This document shows, piece after piece, positions 44,870 to 53,137 of a DNA stretch of 64,000 nt. Both the position numbers and the translations under genes were made by a program. The notes below the pieces were generated by a model, which was not told the DNA's origin, did not search any database, and worked only from the letters and a program-made list of their open reading frames with translations. Where the stretch lies: NCBI GenBank assembly GCA_027493525.1, contig JAOSKN010000002.1, positions 2,203,326 to 2,267,325 of the forward strand. The letters are read 5' to 3'. Position 1 is the first letter of the stretch; every line of letters starts with the position of its first letter. Source of the stretch: Planctomycetota bacterium. GTDB taxonomy: Bacteria; Planctomycetota; SZUA-567; H5-PLA8.

Positions 44870-47158
44870 TCAGCGGTTCAGGTTCAGCGGCATGTTCTTC
44901 TGCAGGTGGTAGCGCAGCTCGGAGTAGGCCTTGAGCTTGGTGTCGAACCAGCTCTTATCCTCGCGGTCGTCGGGTTCGCAGAGCGCGGCGGCCTGTTCGA
45001 GGAGCCCCTCGGCGTGCTCGGCCTTGGGGATCCACTTCTCGAATTCGGTCTTCTGTTCCATCGTCGCGTGCTTCTTGCACTCGGCGATTTCGGCCTCGGC
45101 TTCGTTGGTCAGCGCGTCGCGTTTCATCAGCCGGGCGTACCAGGAATGCCACTGCTCGTCGCTCCAGGCGTTCCGTTCGGCCTCGCGCTTGGCGCTTCCG
45201 CCGAACATGGTCAGTTGCACCATCACCTTGCGTCCCAGCGCGGAGTTCTTGCCCAGCAGGTCCATGCCGACCTTGAGCGCCTCGCGGTCTTTGGTCTGCT
45301 TCTGGCGGTTGTGGTTCCAGCCGCGCACGGCCAGGGAGTTGGCGAAGGCCTCCAGGGCCTTCCCGGAGAGGTCCTTCTGGAAGGCGCCCAGGAGCAGCGC
45401 CCAAGTCGTCTCGTCCTGCAGCTTGCCCAGCGCCTCGCCGGTGGCGACGCGCACCTCCTCGGCGTCGTCGGTGATGCGCGGCGCGAGCGTCTTCAGGTCG
45501 TCCACGCCGAGCTTCTTGAGCGCGGGCATCGCGGTGACGGCCTCGAGGCGCACGTCCTTGGACTTGTCGGCCGTGGCCTTGACCACCGCCGCCTGCGCGG
45601 CGCCATCGTTGGTGCGCGTAGCGAGGGCCTTGACGATCTCCAGCCGCACCAGCGCGTCGTCCTCGCCCAGGAGCGGGAGCAGTTCGTTGGTCTTGGCCTG
45701 GTCGCGGACCTTGGCGAAGCCCTGCACGGCGGCCTTGGCCAGGACATCGTCTTCCTTGTTGGCCATGTTGCGCAGCAGGTCGCCGCAGGCGTCGGGGGTG
45801 GCGGTGAGCGCGATGCCCGAGAGCGCCAGGGCGCGCAGTTCGCCCTTGTCGGTCTTCGCGATCTCGATCAGCTTCCGGCAGACGCCGGGCGCGACGAGCT
45901 TGTTGGCGGCCTTCAGCGAGGCCGTGCGCAGCGCAGGTTCGGCGCCTGCGTCCATCTGCGGCAGGAGCGCCTCGGCCAGCCCGGCCATCGCGTTGAGCGC
46001 CTCCTTGGGCCGCTCGCCGCCCTTCTCGGTCTTGGTCGAATAGTATTCGCCCACCGATTCCATGGCCACGGTCAGCGCGAGCCGGGCCTCGGGGCCGCCC
46101 TGCGCGTAGACGGTCTTGATGTAATTGAGCGCGTCGTCGCGCGAGCCCGGCGTCTTGGCGCCCAGCCCCAGCCCGTGGGCGGCGGCCGCGTAGACGTCCG
46201 CGTCGCGCTCGGTGGTGAGCCGCTCCATGAACGAGCCCAGCGCCTCGGCGCCGAGCCAGTTGAAGAGTTCGCCCGCCGCGCTCTTCTTCGCTTCGGCGTT
46301 CGCGCCGTCGTCGAGCTTGGAGAGGATCATGCTCTTCATGACCGGCTTGTAGGCGATCGCGCCGACGATGACCGCCAGGAGGCCCGCGGCGATGCCGAGC
46401 TTGGCCTTCTTGGACAGGACGGGCTTCTGCTCGCGCACCGAACCGCGCGTGCTGCGGCGGCTGGCGGAGGCCAACCCGCGGCGCGAGAGGCGGTTCGAGG
46501 CTTCCGGCGCTTCGCCTTCGTCCTTGTCCTCCTTGTCGTCTTTATCCTTTCCGCGCATGCGCCGGGAGGCGGTGGCGAGCTTGCGCTCGGAGAGGTCCGC
46601 GCGTTTGCGGCGGCGGCTGCTTCCGTCGTCCTGCTCTTCTTCTTCCTCCGCCTTCGCTTCGACGGCCTTTCCGCGCCGGCTGGCGGCGGCGGCCTGCGGC
46701 TTGCCGCGCTCGCTGCGCCGGGAGGAGCCCGAGCGCTCGGCCTGCTTGGCTTCCTTGGCCTCCCGCGCTTCCTCGGCCGCGGCGATCTTCTCGATCTCTT
46801 CGTCCGGGAGATCCTCGAGCAAGGACTCGACTTCCTCCTTGTCGAGAACCTGCTGCGCGAGCGCCTCGGTGTCGACGGGATCGTCGGCCTGGATCTTGGG
46901 TTCGTCGGCGGGCTTCTTGGCGGCCGGCTGCATGCCGATTCGCGAGGGCTCCTTGCCCTTTCTCACGAAGCGATTGGAACGCGCGCCCGGGCTTGCGGCC
47001 GGCTTGGCGGCCTGGGGCTTGGGCGCGGGTTCCGGCTGTGCGGGTTCGCTGCGGCGTGACGACGCGGCACCGCCCGTTGCCGTCTTAGGTTGTCGATTGG
47101 ATGCGGCCGAGGCAGGGCTGCTGCCCCGCCGCGACGGCCGGTGCGATGGTGATGCCAC
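44870..47158 (-). CDS. HEAT-repeat membrane protein with long disordered N-terminus
   Basis: 762 residues. Residues 1-255 are low-complexity, rich in Ser, Arg, Ala, Lys and Glu with acidic patches (KDKDDKEDKDEGEAPEAS), and would be cytoplasmic. One transmembrane helix (about 262-280, LGIAAGLLAVIVGAIAYKPV) precedes about 480 residues of HEAT-type repeats (EALNAMAGLAEALLPQM; EVRVATGEALGKLQDETTWALL) in the periplasm. A short coiled coil lies near the C-terminus. Likely a scaffold; no enzyme motif seen. Confidence 0.82.
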   Translation of the reverse strand: MASPSHRPSRRGSSPASAASNRQPKTATGGAASSRRSEPAQPEPAPKPQAAKPAASPGARSNRFVRKGKEPSRIGMQPAAKKPADEPKIQADDPVDTEALAQQVLDKEEVESLLEDLPDEEIEKIAAAEEAREAKEAKQAERSGSSRRSERGKPQAAAASRRGKAVEAKAEEEEEQDDGSSRRRKRADLSERKLATASRRMRGKDKDDKEDKDEGEAPEASNRLSRRGLASASRRSTRGSVREQKPVLSKKAKLGIAAGLLAVIVGAIAYKPVMKSMILSKLDDGANAEAKKSAAGELFNWLGAEALGSFMERLTTERDADVYAAAAHGLGLGAKTPGSRDDALNYIKTVYAQGGPEARLALTVAMESVGEYYSTKTEKGGERPKEALNAMAGLAEALLPQMDAGAEPALRTASLKAANKLVAPGVCRKLIEIAKTDKGELRALALSGIALTATPDACGDLLRNMANKEDDVLAKAAVQGFAKVRDQAKTNELLPLLGEDDALVRLEIVKALATRTNDGAAQAAVVKATADKSKDVRLEAVTAMPALKKLGVDDLKTLAPRITDDAEEVRVATGEALGKLQDETTWALLLGAFQKDLSGKALEAFANSLAVRGWNHNRQKQTKDREALKVGMDLLGKNSALGRKVMVQLTMFGGSAKREAERNAWSDEQWHSWYARLMKRDALTNEAEAEIAECKKHATMEQKTEFEKWIPKAEHAEGLLEQAAALCEPDDREDKSWFDTKLKAYSELRYHLQKNMPLNLNR

Positions 47159-47383
47159 GTTGCCCTGCCCCCCGAGTCTGAAGCCCCAGTAAAGCGCCCT
47201 TGTACAGCAGACTTAACGTGCCGTCGAGAGCCAACTTGCGTAGAATCGCCGGCACAAGTGCGCGGGGCATTTGCGGTGGTTGGCCGGGCGGGCGGCGGGC
47301 GAAAAGCCCCGGAAAATCGAGACTTTCCGCCTATCATTCCAGGGACGATTGGGTCTATAGCACGTCTGGACCGAGTAAGGGGC

Positions 47384-49105
47384 ATGACGGCCATTCCACG
47401 CGGCGCGTTTCAACGGCTGGTCCTGGCATCGTTCCTGATGGCGGGCTTCGCTCCGGCGGTCCGGGCGGGCGCGGCCGGGCAGGCGCCGGCTTTGCCGCCG
47501 ATCACGCCTCAGGAACAGCAGGAACGCGCGCGCTACTGGATGCGCAAGCTCCGCTTCGCGGCCAACCCCGACGAGACCGAGCGGATCCGCAACAACCTGA
47601 TCGCCCTGGGCGACAACGCCATTCCCGCCATCGTGGCCGAGGCCGATTCCGGGAACCTCAAGGATCAGCTTCCCGTCGTCCACTGGAACACCTGCCTGAT
47701 CCTGGGCAAACTCGGCAACGATCAGGCCATGCCGTACCTCCTGCGCCATCTGGAGCCGGTCTCGGAGCGGCAGTTGAAGGCGCAGCCCGAATGGACCTTC
47801 GTGCGGGCCTACGCCGCGCTGAGCCTGGGGAAGATCAAGGACCCGGCCCGGCAGGCGGTCGTGCCGCTGCAAAAGCTCTACAAGGACGAGCAGGAGTCGC
47901 TCTTCCTGCGCCGCACGGCCTGCCTCGCGCTGGGCACGCTCCGCGATACCGGCTCGCTGGCGGCCTTCGAGAAGGACCTGCTCGATCCGAAACTCCCCGG
48001 CACGCAGCGCGGCGCGCTGGCCCTCGCGCTGGGGATGATGCAGGAGGACGCCGCGGGCGCCGCGCTGGCCAAGTACCTGAAGCTGAAGCCCGAAGAGCGC
48101 CACGCGCTGGCCGATAAGATGGTCGTGCAGGCCGTCGGCATGCGGCGCAAGGAAGGCTCCTGGAAGGACATCGCGCCGCTGCTCGGGACCGAAGACCCCG
48201 ACCTGCGCGGCACGACCTGCCTGGTGCTGGCGTGGCTGGGCGACCGTTCGGTCGTCCCCGAGATCGAGAAGGCCCTGAAGGACGAGGCCCTGCCCGCCTT
48301 TTCGCGCTGCAACGCCGCCGTCGCCCTGATCCATATGGGCAAGCCCGAGGAAGGCGCCGCGTACCTGCGCGAGATCCTGACCCAGAAGCACGACCGCAGC
48401 GCGGTCGGCACGCTGGCCTACGCCGCCGTGGCGCTCGGGCAGGTGGCCGGCGACGACAACCTCAAGTGCCTCCACCACGTGATCAACGAGTCGCCCTTCC
48501 CCGTCGTCGTGATGAATGCCATCAACGCGCTGGGCTATCGCAAGGACCAGCGCATGGCGCCGTATCTGATCGACCGTTTCACGAACCTGAAGGGCATCCA
48601 GAACGAGTACATCCGGGGCGAGATCGCCCGCGCGCTGCTCAGCCATGCCCCCGAGGAATCCATCCGCCAAGCCATGCTCCAGGGCCTCCGCGACCAGAGC
48701 CCCTACGTGCGGATGCGCTGCGCCATCACCCTGGCGCGCTATCCCGGCGGCGACACCGAGGGCGCGCTGATGCTGCTCCTCGACGACCGCGACTACCAGG
48801 TGATCGGCGAGGCCGCGCTGACCCTGGGGGTCCTCAAGAGCAAGCTCGCCAAGGAGGCGCTGTACCAGCTTTTCAAGGAGGAGAACGACTGGGTCCGCTA
48901 CCGGGCGCGGAAGGCCCTGGAGAACATCATTCTCTTCGGCAAGGACGACTTCAAGCAGGTGGCCGGGCTCAATGACCTGATTCAGGCGCGGCTCCAGCGG
49001 GTCGGCGCGGGGATCAAGGACGAGATGGACCGGCTCTACACGGTCGGATACCAGCAAGTTCTTGAATTGGACAAACCTTACAAGGCCGGCGCCAAGGTCT
49101 GGTAA
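47384..49105 (+). CDS. Secreted HEAT-repeat protein
   Basis: 573 residues from ATG 47384 (AAGGGG upstream), with signal peptide (LVLASFLMAGFAPAVRA). About ten HEAT/PBS-type repeats fill residues 60-540 (FVRAYAALSLGKIKDPARQA; SEIREILTQ-type loops; RMRCAITLARYPGGDTEGAL; EAALTLGVLKSKLAKEALYQ). The tail is unremarkable. Divergent from the preceding HEAT membrane protein, with 225 bases between starts. Probably an exported structural or binding scaffold. Confidence 0.82.
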   Translation: MTAIPRGAFQRLVLASFLMAGFAPAVRAGAAGQAPALPPITPQEQQERARYWMRKLRFAANPDETERIRNNLIALGDNAIPAIVAEADSGNLKDQLPVVHWNTCLILGKLGNDQAMPYLLRHLEPVSERQLKAQPEWTFVRAYAALSLGKIKDPARQAVVPLQKLYKDEQESLFLRRTACLALGTLRDTGSLAAFEKDLLDPKLPGTQRGALALALGMMQEDAAGAALAKYLKLKPEERHALADKMVVQAVGMRRKEGSWKDIAPLLGTEDPDLRGTTCLVLAWLGDRSVVPEIEKALKDEALPAFSRCNAAVALIHMGKPEEGAAYLREILTQKHDRSAVGTLAYAAVALGQVAGDDNLKCLHHVINESPFPVVVMNAINALGYRKDQRMAPYLIDRFTNLKGIQNEYIRGEIARALLSHAPEESIRQAMLQGLRDQSPYVRMRCAITLARYPGGDTEGALMLLLDDRDYQVIGEAALTLGVLKSKLAKEALYQLFKEENDWVRYRARKALENIILFGKDDFKQVAGLNDLIQARLQRVGAGIKDEMDRLYTVGYQQVLELDKPYKAGAKVW

Positions 49106-49210
49106 AGATTTGGTCACGCGCCGGACGCCGAAAGATTCGATTCGCACCTAACACGCAACGAGGTATAGTCGTCTCGTCCGTGCTCGAAGGGCTGCGAGGG
49201 TCTGGCTGCC

Positions 49211-51043
49211 ATGCGTAACTCCAGTCGTCATAAGCTGCTGTATGGGTGTGCGGGACTGCTGGGGCTGTTGACGTTGGGCGCCTCGGCGACCGACTACTAT
49301 CCCCCGCCGCCCGAACCGCCCCCGCCGCCTCCGGGCGTGGCCGAGGCCTACTACAGCACCTGCGCGGGCACGCATCCGACGGTCAAGTATGTCCTCCCCA
49401 GCGTGATCCCGGGCGACCCCCAGTACAACGAGTACCTCGTCTACCGGAACTCGGCCGAGTACCGGCGCTACGAGCATGACCTCTTGGAGTACAAGAAGAA
49501 GTATGGCGGGCAGGAAGCCGGGACCTTCGGCGAGGTGGACGGCCAATCGGGCCGGGTGGTGCGGGCCGGGCGGAAGCCTCTGAACCCCGAGGGCCCCATC
49601 CCCGAGAAACCTCCGGAGCCTCCCAAGGACGAGACGTCCGATGCGCCTGAGCCGGCGCCGCCGCCCACGCCGCCGCCGCCCGAAGCGGTCGCCGAGCAGC
49701 CCGCGCAGAACCCAGCCGCCACGCCAGCCACGGAGACCCCGCCGCCGGAGACCGCCGCCGACGGGATCCGGTCCGGGCCGGACTCCTTCATGGGCTACAA
49801 CGTCGCGGCGCTGGAGGGCGGCGTCGGCGGCAGCGGGCTCCAGGCGATCCGGCTGAGCCGCGATCCCAAGCAGGATCTCTCGCGCTGGTTCCGCGGCTTC
49901 CTGTATCACGACGAAGTGCAGCAGGTGACCTACGAGGACGCGCCGGAACCCAACAGCGCGCTCGGCGACGCCACCGCCGGCCCAGCGGCGAGCAACAGCT
50001 TCTACGGGCGGCTCGTGAACATGCTCGAACTCGACGAGCGCTCCGCGCCGCCGGCGCCCAACGAGATGCTCAAGAGTCTCGACGGACTCTGGAAGGACCG
50101 CTGGAGCAAGACGCTGGGCTTCTCCAGCGACCTCGGGGGCCGGCGGCTGGCGGGCGACCTGCAGCGGGTCCAGGACGAAGTCCGCGCGGCCCAGCGCGAG
50201 TTGGACCGGCTCTCGAAGGAGCGCCCCGAGGAGAAAGCCGCGCAGGTGAAGGTCCAGGACCAGACCGAGTTCCAGAAGACCCGGTTGGCCGCGGCCGAGT
50301 TGAAGCTCAAGGGGCTGCGCGCGCAGCTCAAGGACCGCCTGGCCTTCGTGGAAGCCGTCTCGGCGCTGCTGCGCCTGGCGCCGGAAGGCGGCTTCGGGCC
50401 GACGTTCTTCGAGAACGACCTGGAGAGCGTGCAGCAGTCGGCCGAGCGGGTCCTGGCGGATATCGGGCCGCTGGCGGCGCGGGAAGTCTGGGCCGGCCTC
50501 GCCGACGACCTCAACTGGCTCGCCGGTCACCCCGCCGACGCGGCGTGCGTGCTGACGCAGCAGGAACGGACCCGGCGGCTGCTGGCGGTTTCCGCCGGCG
50601 AGAAGCTGATCAAGGATCCGCGCATGGGCGGGTTGGACGCGGTCTGCGACTTCCTTAAGGAGGTCCAGGACCCGCCGCCGGCGGTGCTGCGCAAGTCCTT
50701 CGAACTGGTCGACATCCTGGGCTCCAAGCAGCTCGAACCGGTCGTCCTGGCCGTGCTGCCGAGCCTGCTGCGGCACCTGGAATCGAAGAACGAGCAGGTG
50801 TCCTCTCGCGCGCGCTGGGTGCTGCTGCGGATCCTCGATATCCGCGCGGGCAAGGCCAGCATGGAAGAGACCATCGGCGTCCTGGCCCCGGTGCTGAAGG
50901 ACAAGGACCAGGAACTGGCCGGGGCCGCCGAAGCCTTTCTGACCTACCACACGGGGCAGAAGCACGGCCGGAACGCCAACGCCTGGCTGGGGCTCAAGAA
51001 GCGCATGGAGGCCGAGCGGAAGAAGGCCGAAGCGAAGCGCTGA
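49211..51043 (+). CDS. Secreted Pro-rich protein with coiled coil and helical repeats
   Basis: 610 residues. Signal peptide (LLYGCAGLLGLLTLGASA), then a run of Pro (PPPPEPPPPPPGV) and a Tyr-rich strand region (about 50-100). A Pro/Ala-rich linker follows (about 115-200). The C-terminal half is helical: a coiled coil (about 325-380, GDLQRVQDEVRAAQRELDRL; FQKTRLAAAELKLKGLRAQL) and ARM/HEAT-like helices (about 480-590). It follows the secreted HEAT gene on the same strand after 105 bases. Family not recognised. Confidence 0.75.
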   Translation: MRNSSRHKLLYGCAGLLGLLTLGASATDYYPPPPEPPPPPPGVAEAYYSTCAGTHPTVKYVLPSVIPGDPQYNEYLVYRNSAEYRRYEHDLLEYKKKYGGQEAGTFGEVDGQSGRVVRAGRKPLNPEGPIPEKPPEPPKDETSDAPEPAPPPTPPPPEAVAEQPAQNPAATPATETPPPETAADGIRSGPDSFMGYNVAALEGGVGGSGLQAIRLSRDPKQDLSRWFRGFLYHDEVQQVTYEDAPEPNSALGDATAGPAASNSFYGRLVNMLELDERSAPPAPNEMLKSLDGLWKDRWSKTLGFSSDLGGRRLAGDLQRVQDEVRAAQRELDRLSKERPEEKAAQVKVQDQTEFQKTRLAAAELKLKGLRAQLKDRLAFVEAVSALLRLAPEGGFGPTFFENDLESVQQSAERVLADIGPLAAREVWAGLADDLNWLAGHPADAACVLTQQERTRRLLAVSAGEKLIKDPRMGGLDAVCDFLKEVQDPPPAVLRKSFELVDILGSKQLEPVVLAVLPSLLRHLESKNEQVSSRARWVLLRILDIRAGKASMEETIGVLAPVLKDKDQELAGAAEAFLTYHTGQKHGRNANAWLGLKKRMEAERKKAEAKR

Positions 51044-51112
51044 GGGCGGCTCTGGCGCCGGGTTCTGGGTTCTGTGCGCCGGAGGCTGGGTTCTGGGTAG
51101 GTCCTCTTTCTT

Positions 51113-51182
51113 GCCGTCCACGAAAGCCTAAAAAGATGCACGGGTGTGCAGGGGTCCGGGCGTGGGCATCCGGACTCCGGGT
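51113..51182 (+). repeat. Dispersed stem-loop repeat, copy A
   Basis: About 70 bases: GCCGTCCACGAAAGCCTAAA, then a TGCAC-GGGT-GTGCA hairpin, then GGGCATCCGGACTCCGGG. The same order recurs at 52763-52833 in the same orientation. Only the loop (GGGT against GAGT) and a few bases differ. Probably an interspersed intergenic repeat. Confidence 0.7.
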
Positions 51183-51236
51183 GTAGCGCCGGCGTCTCGC
51201 CGGCTCTTGTGCTAATCCCATGTAATCAATGGCTTG

Positions 51237-52709
51237 GTAACCGTTCAGTCCCCTATGAAGGCTCATTTTTTACGTCACGCCATCCGATACTGTATGTGTG
51301 CGCGAGCTTAAACCCAACCCGGCTTGTCCGAATTGCGCGGTGCTCCTGGCGCGGATCGAAGAATTGGAAGCCAAGCTGGAGCGGCTTTCCGAGCGCTTGA
51401 ACCAGAATTCCTCGAACTCTTCCAAACCACCGTCGTCCGATGCGCCCTGGCAGAAGCCTCCAGCCGCCAAGAAGCCGAGCGGCCGCAAACCCGGCGGACA
51501 ACCCGGACATCCGGGCCATCACCGTGTACGTTTGCCGCCCGAACGGGTCACGCACGTGGTCCATTACGTGCCGCACGTATGTGCGGAATGCCAAGCCCCC
51601 TTGTCTAAGCGGCCAGGGCCACACGATCCGCCTCCGACTTGGCATCAAGTCGCGGAGTTGCCGCCGCAGCCGGCCGAAATCACCGAATACCAGGGGCACG
51701 CACGCACCTGTCCGTGCTGCGGCTGCCGCACCCGCGCGGAGATTCCGCCGGAGATTCAAGCCCATGCGCTGGGTCCCAACCTGGCGGCGGCGTTGTCGTA
51801 TCTGAGTGGGCGTGGCCACGCCAGCAAGCGCAACGTCCAGGAACTCGCCGAGACCGTCTTTGGGGTCCCGCTATCCCTGGGCACGGTGATCAAGCTCGAA
51901 CACGAGATGAGCGGCGCGCTGGAAGGGCCTCACGCGCAGGCGCTGGCGGCCGTGCGTGGGGCGGCTTTCAAAAACGTGGATGAAACCGGCTGGGCGAAGG
52001 GTGGCAAGCTGTGTTGGCTGTGGGTGGCAGCCACGCGGAGCGTCGCAGCCTTTCAAATTCACGCCCACCGGGGTAAGGACGGCCTGAAGGCGTTGCTGGG
52101 GGCGTGTTGCGGCATCCTCGGCTCCGACCGCTGGGGCGCCTACGCGCACCTGCCGCCGCGGCAGCGGCAAATTTGCTGGGCGCACCTCAAGCGCGATTTT
52201 CAGAAGTTGATCGACCTGGGATCCGCGACACAACCGCTCGGCCGAGCGGGCCGCAAGACCGCCCGAGCGGTCTTTGCGGCCTGGAAGGATTTCAAAGACC
52301 GGCGTTGCGACCGTGCCGCGCTACACGTGCGGTTGCAACCGATACGCCTGCGTTTCCAGAGACCGCTCCGGCTCGGAAGCAGGGGCGCGGACCCCAAAAC
52401 CAAGCGCTTTTGCAGACGCGTGCTGAAAGTCTACGACGCGCTGTGGACCTTCGCGGCCGTCGAAGGCATCGAACCGACCAACAACCACGCCGAACGGATG
52501 TTGCGTCCGGCGGTGCTGTGGCGCAAAGGGAGCTTCGGCAATCACAGTACCGCAGGCTGCCGGTTCACCGAACGGATCTTGACCACCGTGCAGACCTTGC
52601 GTTTGCAAAAGCGTCCCATCCTTGACTATCTGCGCAGGGCCTTGGCTGCTCACCGCACCGGCGCAAAGGCTCCGGCATTCCTTGCAGCGGTAGGGAACTG
52701 AACGGTTAC
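51237..52709 (+). mobile_element. Complete IS66-family element with 8-bp target duplication
   Basis: 1473 bp. Terminal repeats GTAACCGTTCAGTCCCCTA and GTAACCGTTCAGTTCCCTA match at 18 of 19 positions. ATGGCTTG is duplicated at 51229-51236 and 52710-52717, the 8-bp size expected of IS66. Only the TnpC-type gene is present, with no TnpA or TnpB, as in the ISBst12-like subgroup. It lies between copies A and B of the stem-loop repeat. Confidence 0.93.
51298..52701 (+). CDS. IS66-family transposase (TnpC type)
   Basis: 467 residues from GTG 51298. N-terminal leucine-zipper-like region (LLARIEELEAKLERLSERL), then the SSNSSKPPSSD hallmark. Zinc-binding Cys cluster CAECQAP / CPCCGCR. The DDE core: first Asp in NVDETGWAKGG, second in LGSDRWGAYAHL, and Glu in NNHAERMLRPAVLWRKGSFG. 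Frame intact throughout, so the element may be active. Confidence 0.95.
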   Translation: MRELKPNPACPNCAVLLARIEELEAKLERLSERLNQNSSNSSKPPSSDAPWQKPPAAKKPSGRKPGGQPGHPGHHRVRLPPERVTHVVHYVPHVCAECQAPLSKRPGPHDPPPTWHQVAELPPQPAEITEYQGHARTCPCCGCRTRAEIPPEIQAHALGPNLAAALSYLSGRGHASKRNVQELAETVFGVPLSLGTVIKLEHEMSGALEGPHAQALAAVRGAAFKNVDETGWAKGGKLCWLWVAATRSVAAFQIHAHRGKDGLKALLGACCGILGSDRWGAYAHLPPRQRQICWAHLKRDFQKLIDLGSATQPLGRAGRKTARAVFAAWKDFKDRRCDRAALHVRLQPIRLRFQRPLRLGSRGADPKTKRFCRRVLKVYDALWTFAAVEGIEPTNNHAERMLRPAVLWRKGSFGNHSTAGCRFTERILTTVQTLRLQKRPILDYLRRALAAHRTGAKAPAFLAAVGN

Positions 52710-52717
52710 ATGGCTTG

Positions 52718-53137
52718 CATGCTACTATTCAGGTCCGGAGACCGCTCCAGTCGTCCCGCCCCGCCGTCCACGAAAGCTTAAAAAAGATGCACGAGTGTGC
52801 AGCGGGCCGGGCGCGGGCATCCGGACTCCGGGCATGCAGCCGTGAGCATCCGTTGGGTCAGCCGTTGGTGATGCGCACGCAAAAGGGGATCGGTTGAGGG
52901 TCCAAATGGGCGAGTAAAAGGGGACCAACGCATGCGTCTCGGCCTGGTTACGTTGAGGGTTTTCCTCGGGTAACCAGGGGGCGAGGAAGTGCTAACGGCG
53001 GAACAGTATGAGCGAATACGGCGCTGACAGAAGGCGGGGAGGACTTTTCCGCCTATTTGCCGGGTTCACCGATCGCTTGGGCATCCTTCGGTGCACTTAT
53101 GGAGACGAGATGAAGCTATGCGGCGCGGCGACTTTCC
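52718..53137. other. Intergenic region with repeat copy B, no gene recognised
   Basis: 420 bases after the IS66 element. Copy B of the stem-loop repeat fills 52763-52833. Beyond it a 68-codon open frame at 53008-53214 shows no coding character and overlaps the end of the protease gene. No RNA gene or promoter could be assigned. Confidence 0.4.
52763..52833 (+). repeat. Dispersed stem-loop repeat, copy B
   Basis: Begins GCCGTCCACGAAAGCTTAAA, followed by the hairpin TGCAC-GAGT-GTGCA and GGGCATCCGGACTCCGGG. A third partial copy (TCCACGAGAGCCTAAAAAAG then ATGC) lies at 57267-57290, and the CCGGACTCCGG part occurs inverted near 22300. Confidence 0.7.

Noticed and set aside
44708..47059. Plus-strand open frame of 783 codons opposite the HEAT membrane protein
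   Set aside because: Low-complexity and antisense; the HEAT and transmembrane features are on the minus strand.
49148..51121. Minus-strand open frame of 657 codons opposite the Pro-rich secreted protein
   Set aside because: Arg/Gly-rich shadow; the plus strand carries the signal peptide and coiled coil.
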